From contig CAIWHK010000031.1 of NCBI GenBank assembly GCA_903912525.1, positions 59,928 through 123,927 on the forward strand: 64,000 nt of DNA, in the 5' to 3' direction. Shown one piece after another: positions 60,704-64,000 of this stretch (its first letter is position 1; each line of letters begins with the position of its first letter). Below the pieces are notes generated by a model. That model worked only from the letters and a program-made list of their open reading frames with translations. It ran no database searches and had not been told where the DNA came from. The position numbers and the translations under genes are program-made. This DNA comes from an uncultured bacterium. Lineage in GTDB: Bacteria > Krumholzibacteriota > Krumholzibacteriia > LZORAL124-64-63.

Positions 60704-61855
60704 ATGCCGCAGGCGAGAGTTGAGTGCGAAATGTACACGGACCATATCGGTTTGACTGAGCGGGAAACGAAGCGATTCAGCTTCATTCGGGCGATCAATG
60801 CGATGGCCAACCCCGGCAACCGGGCGGCCCAGGACGCGGCTGGGTTTGAATTCGAATGCAGCCAGGCGGCCCAGAAGGTTTCGGGCCGAAATTCGCGGGG
60901 CCTGATGGTGCCGCAGGATGTGCTGGTTGCCAGCCGGGCCAACATGGTGGCCGGCACCGGCAATGTCGGTGGCTACCTCAAGGCGACGGAATTGCACCCC
61001 GAAAGCTTTGTTGATGCCCTGCGGAATCGGTGCGCGATCCTCAAGGCCGGGGCCATGGAAATGTCCGGCCTGGTGGGCGATGTGGCGGTCCCGAAAATCA
61101 CCACGGGGACGGTGGCATCCTGGGTGGCCGAGGATTCGGCGGTCAGCCAGACGAATCCAGTGCTGGGCCAGATGACCCTGACCCCCCGCCAGTGTGGCGC
61201 CTATGTGGACATCAGCAAGAAGCTGATGGTTCAGGCCACCCCGGCGGCTGATGTGCTGGTTCAGAATGACCTGTCCCAGGCGATTGCAACGGCCATCGAC
61301 CTGGCGGCCATTCATGGCACCGGGACCAACCAGCCCACCGGCATCATCGGTGCGGCCGGCACCGGCATCAGCGGTGTATCGTCCAACTACACCGATGCCA
61401 CCAACGGTGCGGCGCCGACCTATGCCCACCTGGTCAGCCTGGAAACGGCGGTGGCGAGTGCCAACGGCGATGCCGGCAACCTGTGCTGGATCACCAACGC
61501 CAAGGTGCGCGGAAAGCTGCGGCAGTTGTTTGCCAACAGCTATTCCACGGTGCCCCTGTGGACGAATGCCCCCGGCGGCACCGGTGACGGTGAAATCCTG
61601 GGCTATCGCGCCCTGGTCACCAACCAGGTCAGCAGCACCACCACCCGCGGCAGCAGCACCAGCATTTGCAGCTGGGCGTTGTTTGGCAATTTCGCGGACC
61701 TGGTGATCGGTTTCTGGTCCGGCCTGGACCTGACCGTTGACCCGTACAGCCTCAGCACCACCGGCCAGGTGCGTGTTGTGGCCATCCAAATGGTGGACAT
61801 CAACCTGCGGCAGGCGGCCAGCATGGCCTACCTGGGCGGCATCCTGACCACCTAG
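60704..61855 (+). CDS. HK97-family phage major capsid protein
   Basis: 383 residues with the HK97 capsid outline: a helical N-terminal part (LTERETKRFSFIRAINAMA...), the N-arm, E-loop/P-domain region around LVGDVAVPKITTGTVASWVAEDSAVSQTNPVLGQMTLTPRQCGAYVDISKKLM, a GTGTNQPTGI loop and the A-domain ending in AIQMVDINLRQAASMAYLGGI. In relatives the N-terminal segment follows a protease domain; here there is no protease gene before it, and no portal or terminase. ATG 60731 (MYTDHIG) is an alternative start. If functional, it would need maturation and packaging from a helper or from genes outside the window. Confidence 0.85.
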   Translation: MPQARVECEMYTDHIGLTERETKRFSFIRAINAMANPGNRAAQDAAGFEFECSQAAQKVSGRNSRGLMVPQDVLVASRANMVAGTGNVGGYLKATELHPESFVDALRNRCAILKAGAMEMSGLVGDVAVPKITTGTVASWVAEDSAVSQTNPVLGQMTLTPRQCGAYVDISKKLMVQATPAADVLVQNDLSQAIATAIDLAAIHGTGTNQPTGIIGAAGTGISGVSSNYTDATNGAAPTYAHLVSLETAVASANGDAGNLCWITNAKVRGKLRQLFANSYSTVPLWTNAPGGTGDGEILGYRALVTNQVSSTTTRGSSTSICSWALFGNFADLVIGFWSGLDLTVDPYSLSTTGQVRVVAIQMVDINLRQAASMAYLGGILTT

Positions 61856-61864
61856 GCCAGGGCA

Positions 61865-62119
61865 CCCGGCGGTCGGCCTTTGAGGGGACCGGCCGCCGGG
61901 ATGAAAGAAGCGGCGCCCACCGACGCCGCGGCCCCGGCACCGCTTCTCCTGGTTGGTGCCGGGGCCAAAGAAATCTCAAGCGGCGGCCCAACAGCGCCGT
62001 GGCCCCCGGCCCGCGACTCATGGCGTGGCGCCGGGGGCTGAATCTCCCGGCGGTTTGCCGACCGGCCGGCGCCCTGGTGGCGGTGGGATGATGTTACACC
62101 GACCCGCCGTCACCAGGGC
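61865..62119. other. Four strong stem-loops in the gap after the capsid gene
   Basis: Within 497 bp lacking a credible gene (61856-62352) four long inverted repeats stand in a row: 61865-61876/61889-61900 (12 bp with one G-U), 61930-61941/61955-61966 (12 bp, perfect), 62002-62010/62030-62038 (9 bp, perfect) and 62071-62087/62103-62119 (17 bp, two G-U), the last followed by CTTGATTT. The first or last may end the capsid transcript; four in a row suggests a structured RNA, packaging site or insulator. Confidence 0.6.
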
Positions 62120-62224
62120 CTTGATTTCCCGCCGACGCCCACCCCATAGCGCCACCCCACAAAATCGACTGCCCAGGTTGGGCGCTGGTGAACGATTGCG
62201 GCCCCGGCCATGGCATTGCACCAA

Positions 62225-62319
62225 CCGCGGGGGCAGCCCTCACGCGGGCACACAGGGGCCTTTTCGATGGTGGGCTGGATTGCGCTCCACGGCCAGCCGC
62301 GGGGGTGGTAGAATCGCGC
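62225..62319 (+). repeat. Duplicated leader/promoter repeat, copy 1
   Basis: About 95 bp, matching 62978-63074 at roughly four of five positions, with a 22-bp identical core (62236-62257, CACGCGGGCACACAGGGG...). It ends in an extended -10 box TGgTAGAAT (about 62306-62314), 38 bp before the ATG of the lipoprotein gene. A partial further copy of its internal motif (GATTGC...CCGCGGGGG) lies just before it. Confidence 0.75.
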
Positions 62320-62352
62320 AATTCATTCGTCACCGAACCGATTGGGGCTGTC

Positions 62353-62940
62353 ATGTTGCGGAAATTGGGCCGATGGGAACATATCTCGCGATGGGCCATG
62401 ATCGCGCTAATGCTTTCCTTGTTCGCATACGCGGCAACCGGCTGCCGGCCGCAGCCCGCGCCTCCTGCAAATGGCGGCTCCATTGTTCCGACAAGTGGCT
62501 GGCGTGTGACCGTTCCCGTTACAGGGGCAACTGGTGTCGTCGATTCCGTGACAATCACGCGCGCGCTGGGTGGCGTCCTGGGAACATATTGGTATACGAA
62601 GCTCAGCGATGGGTCGAAAGCAATGCTGATGCTGGGTCGCTGGGAACCGAACCCGTCAAAAGGGATTCCCACCGGTCGAAATTGTGGACAGATATCGATG
62701 CGAGACATTTCAGTGCGCCGCGGGATTGTGAGTCATGCGGGACGGTTTACAAACAAAGGACTGCCACATCCGCCCGGCGAATACTTTGTGGAGCTTACGG
62801 TCATGTCTGATTCGGGTGTCTGGCAGCAGCCCGAGGAAACCGCCAGGTTAATAGAGGCTCACGGCACAAAGGACAAATACGGCGATTATTATGTGAACGC
62901 ACTAGCTCGATTCACTTTGGATGAGTACAAGGAAGAATAG
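62353..62940 (+). CDS. Small lipoprotein (element cargo)
   Basis: 195 residues. A hydrophobic N-terminus (about 12-32) ends in a lipobox AATGC, so the mature protein is probably lipid-anchored; after the cysteine comes a Pro-rich spacer (RPQPAPPANGG) and a beta-rich part with no known domain. The start is ATG 62353, with GGGG 5 nt ahead. It is driven by copy 1 of the duplicated leader. The lipoprotein nature suggests a surface function such as exclusion of phage or envelope change, but this is a guess. Confidence 0.6.
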   Translation: MLRKLGRWEHISRWAMIALMLSLFAYAATGCRPQPAPPANGGSIVPTSGWRVTVPVTGATGVVDSVTITRALGGVLGTYWYTKLSDGSKAMLMLGRWEPNPSKGIPTGRNCGQISMRDISVRRGIVSHAGRFTNKGLPHPPGEYFVELTVMSDSGVWQQPEETARLIEAHGTKDKYGDYYVNALARFTLDEYKEE

Positions 62941-62977
62941 CGCCTGAGAATCTGAGCAGCGGGTCAATTCCCCCCAG

Positions 62978-63074
62978 CCGCGGGGGCGCCCCACACGCGG
63001 GCACACAGGGGCCTTGTCGGCGGCGCGGTTGATTGCACCACAAGGCCGGCCGCGGTGGTGTTACAATCATGCGC
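62978..63074 (+). repeat. Duplicated leader/promoter repeat, copy 2
   Basis: About 97 bp, partner of 62225-62319. The same 22-bp core is present (about 62990-63011) and it ends in an extended -10 box TGtTACAAT (about 63058-63066). The gene for the secreted 138-residue protein starts at 63111. Confidence 0.75.
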
Positions 63075-63110
63075 TGGTGTTGCTTTAGAGGTGAATCCGA
63101 GGGGGGCACA

Positions 63111-63527
63111 ATGCGGAAATATCTCGCGGCCATCATCGTGGCATTGGTGGCATCATCGGCGGCGGCTGTGCCGCTGGACCTGGACAACCCCAACGGCATT
63201 GCGGCGCTCTACACCACGGGGACCAGCAACCAGTTTTCCATGGTCTATGTCGTATGCACAGACGGCAGCGCGTATTTTGGCGCCGGTGGCAGCAGCACCT
63301 GGCAGACCTTCATTCCCGCACCTGTGCCGCTTTCCCAGGTTGTGGATTGGACGCCCTGGATGCTTTACACGACCGATGGCAGATGGTTCATGGAGGGTGC
63401 CCCCAGCCCCAATTCCAGTTGGGAATTGATGGACGGGACCCACGGAACCTATATGCCGCCGCCTTGCTTCGGGCCGGTCAAGACTGACCAGGCGCCCATG
63501 GGAAAGGTCAAAGCCCTATTCCGATGA
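63111..63527 (+). CDS. Small secreted protein (element cargo)
   Basis: 138 residues with a classical signal peptide (MRKYLAAIIVALVASSAAA, cut near residue 20). The mature part is rich in Trp, Thr, Gly and Ser and reads as a compact beta structure with repeated WxxF/WxxY motifs (STWQTFIPAP, DWTPWMLYTTDGRWFMEG). No known family. GAGGGGGG lies 4 nt before the ATG at 63111. It has copy 2 of the leader repeat as promoter. The 3' end meets the minus-strand regulator gene by 12 bp. Confidence 0.6.
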   Translation: MRKYLAAIIVALVASSAAAVPLDLDNPNGIAALYTTGTSNQFSMVYVVCTDGSAYFGAGGSSTWQTFIPAPVPLSQVVDWTPWMLYTTDGRWFMEGAPSPNSSWELMDGTHGTYMPPPCFGPVKTDQAPMGKVKALFR

Positions 63528-63836
63528 CGGCCGCCGCCTCGAGGCCCGCGGCGCGGGGGGGTATTCATACGCCAGGCCGGGCAGGCCATGGCAATGCGGG
63601 CACCGCAGCCCATCGGCCAATTCCGGCAGGCATTCAGCCAGCCGGATGGCCATCCTGGTGGACCTGTATGCCCCGCACCTAAATGCCTTGATGGACACCA
63701 GCGAATATCCCGACAATGCCGCCAGGTCGGCGCTGGTGGTGTCCAGGTTGATGTTCAGGTATTCCAGCAAGGCGGTGGCAATCCCGTCCACAAATTCAGC
63801 CTCAGGCATTGCCGCCCTGACCTCCCGCACCGCCAT
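63516..63836 (-). CDS. Small regulator-like protein with HTH pattern and CPHC zinc motif
   Basis: 106 residues on the minus strand. The middle part (LLEYLNINLDTTSADLAALSGYSLVSIKAFRCGAYRS) has the rhythm of an Xre-type helix-turn-helix, and the C-terminus has CPHC plus a Pro/Arg-rich tail. The ATG at 63836 is used, with a G-rich stretch (GGGGGTGGG) ahead; the same frame is open to 63911. It is the only minus-strand gene of the element and converges on the secreted-protein gene. Function as a regulator is inference. Confidence 0.5.
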   Translation of the reverse strand: MAVREVRAAMPEAEFVDGIATALLEYLNINLDTTSADLAALSGYSLVSIKAFRCGAYRSTRMAIRLAECLPELADGLRCPHCHGLPGLAYEYPPAPRASRRRPSSE

Positions 63837-63911
63837 TGCCCACCCCCTGAAATGTCCAACCCACGGCCACCACATTCGGCCGGAATTTAGCACACCTGGA
63901 GGCGGGGACAA

Positions 63912-64000
63912 AATGGGGTGAGCGCGGGGGACCCTTGCCGGAAGGCCCGCAGAATAGGCCAGCGCCCGAGGCTGAAATTTTGCCCCCCGCTTGCCAGATC
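63912..64000. other. Window end, no feature recognised
   Basis: 89 bp upstream of the minus-strand regulator, GC-rich with a TTTTG run near 63980. It probably contains that gene's promoter. The element continues beyond the window. Confidence 0.3.

Larger units (their letters stand above)
56172..64000 (+). mobile_element. Integrated phage-like satellite or prophage remnant (left part)
   Basis: Begins at the tRNA-Gly(CCC) fragment and runs past the window end. Contents in order: tyrosine integrase, unknown gene, HTH/excisionase-like gene, replisome-organizer-like gene with iteron-like repeats, helicase-loader-like small gene, small unknown genes, HK97-type capsid gene, a block of strong stem-loops, two exported small proteins under duplicated leaders, and a small minus-strand regulator. 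No terminase, portal, protease, tail or lysis gene is seen in the 7.8 kb. AT-richer leaders and different codon habits set it apart from the chromosome. Confidence 0.8.

Noticed and set aside
62225..63074. Integron attC sites or a CRISPR array
   Set aside because: Only two imperfect copies 750 bp apart, no integron integrase, no regular spacers; each copy ends in a promoter before a gene, which fits a duplicated leader better.

Overview
The window is high-GC bacterial chromosome (positions 1 to about 56170) followed by the left end of an integrated, phage-related element (about 56172 to the window edge). Genes are tightly packed, nearly all on the + strand, often with 1-20 bp overlaps and many GTG/TTG starts. 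LapA/LapB, a lipoprotein of the PPGGPxD Ig-like type, a secreted M6 protease with a FlgD-like C-terminal domain and a kinase/FGE/hydrolase fusion point to a Gram-negative-type (diderm) bacterium near the FCB superphylum (Eisenbacteria or Krumholzibacteriota-like). This placement is inferred from gene content only; no 16S gene is present.

Layout: comEC (5' end missing) - purC-purH - secreted M6 metalloprotease - lytic transglycosylase - secA - smg/DUF494 - topA-trmFO-xerC-hslV-hslU - argF - Ig-like lipoprotein - dapF-dapA-dapB - rpsT (minus strand) - uvrC-xerD - trpS-scpA-scpB-pseudouridine synthase-hisC-aroF-cmk/plsC fusion - rpsA - mtaB-miaB-lapA-lapB-SPOR protein-mutS-GAF protein - mutL-miaA - kinase/FGE/hydrolase fusion. 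The themes are purine, arginine, lysine/DAP and aromatic biosynthesis, tRNA modification (trmFO, mtaB, miaB, miaA), chromosome topology and segregation (topA, xerC, xerD, scpA, scpB) and DNA repair (uvrC, mutS, mutL).

Several recognisable sigma70-type promoters (purC, smg, xerC, argF, trpS, rpsA, mutL) have 17-18 bp spacers, and most are followed 1-13 nt after the -10 box by a GC-rich inverted repeat. Strong intrinsic terminators lie after smg and after rpsA. The kinase fusion gene is bracketed by two copies of a 39-bp repeat containing an 18-bp perfect palindrome.

From 56172 a 45-nt 3' half of a tRNA-Gly(CCC) gene (minus strand) marks an attachment site. A tyrosine integrase follows, then an unknown gene, an excisionase-like HTH gene with a hairpin over its ribosome-binding site, a replisome-organizer-like gene with iteron-like repeats inside it, small replication-type genes, and a lone HK97-fold major capsid gene. 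No terminase, portal, protease or tail gene is seen before the window ends. After a run of strong stem-loops come two small exported proteins, each under a copy of the same 95-97-bp leader/promoter repeat, and a small minus-strand regulator. The intact tRNA-Gly should lie at the right end, outside the window. This capsid-bearing, terminase-less island (satellite or decayed prophage) with duplicated-leader cargo genes is the least ordinary part of the window.
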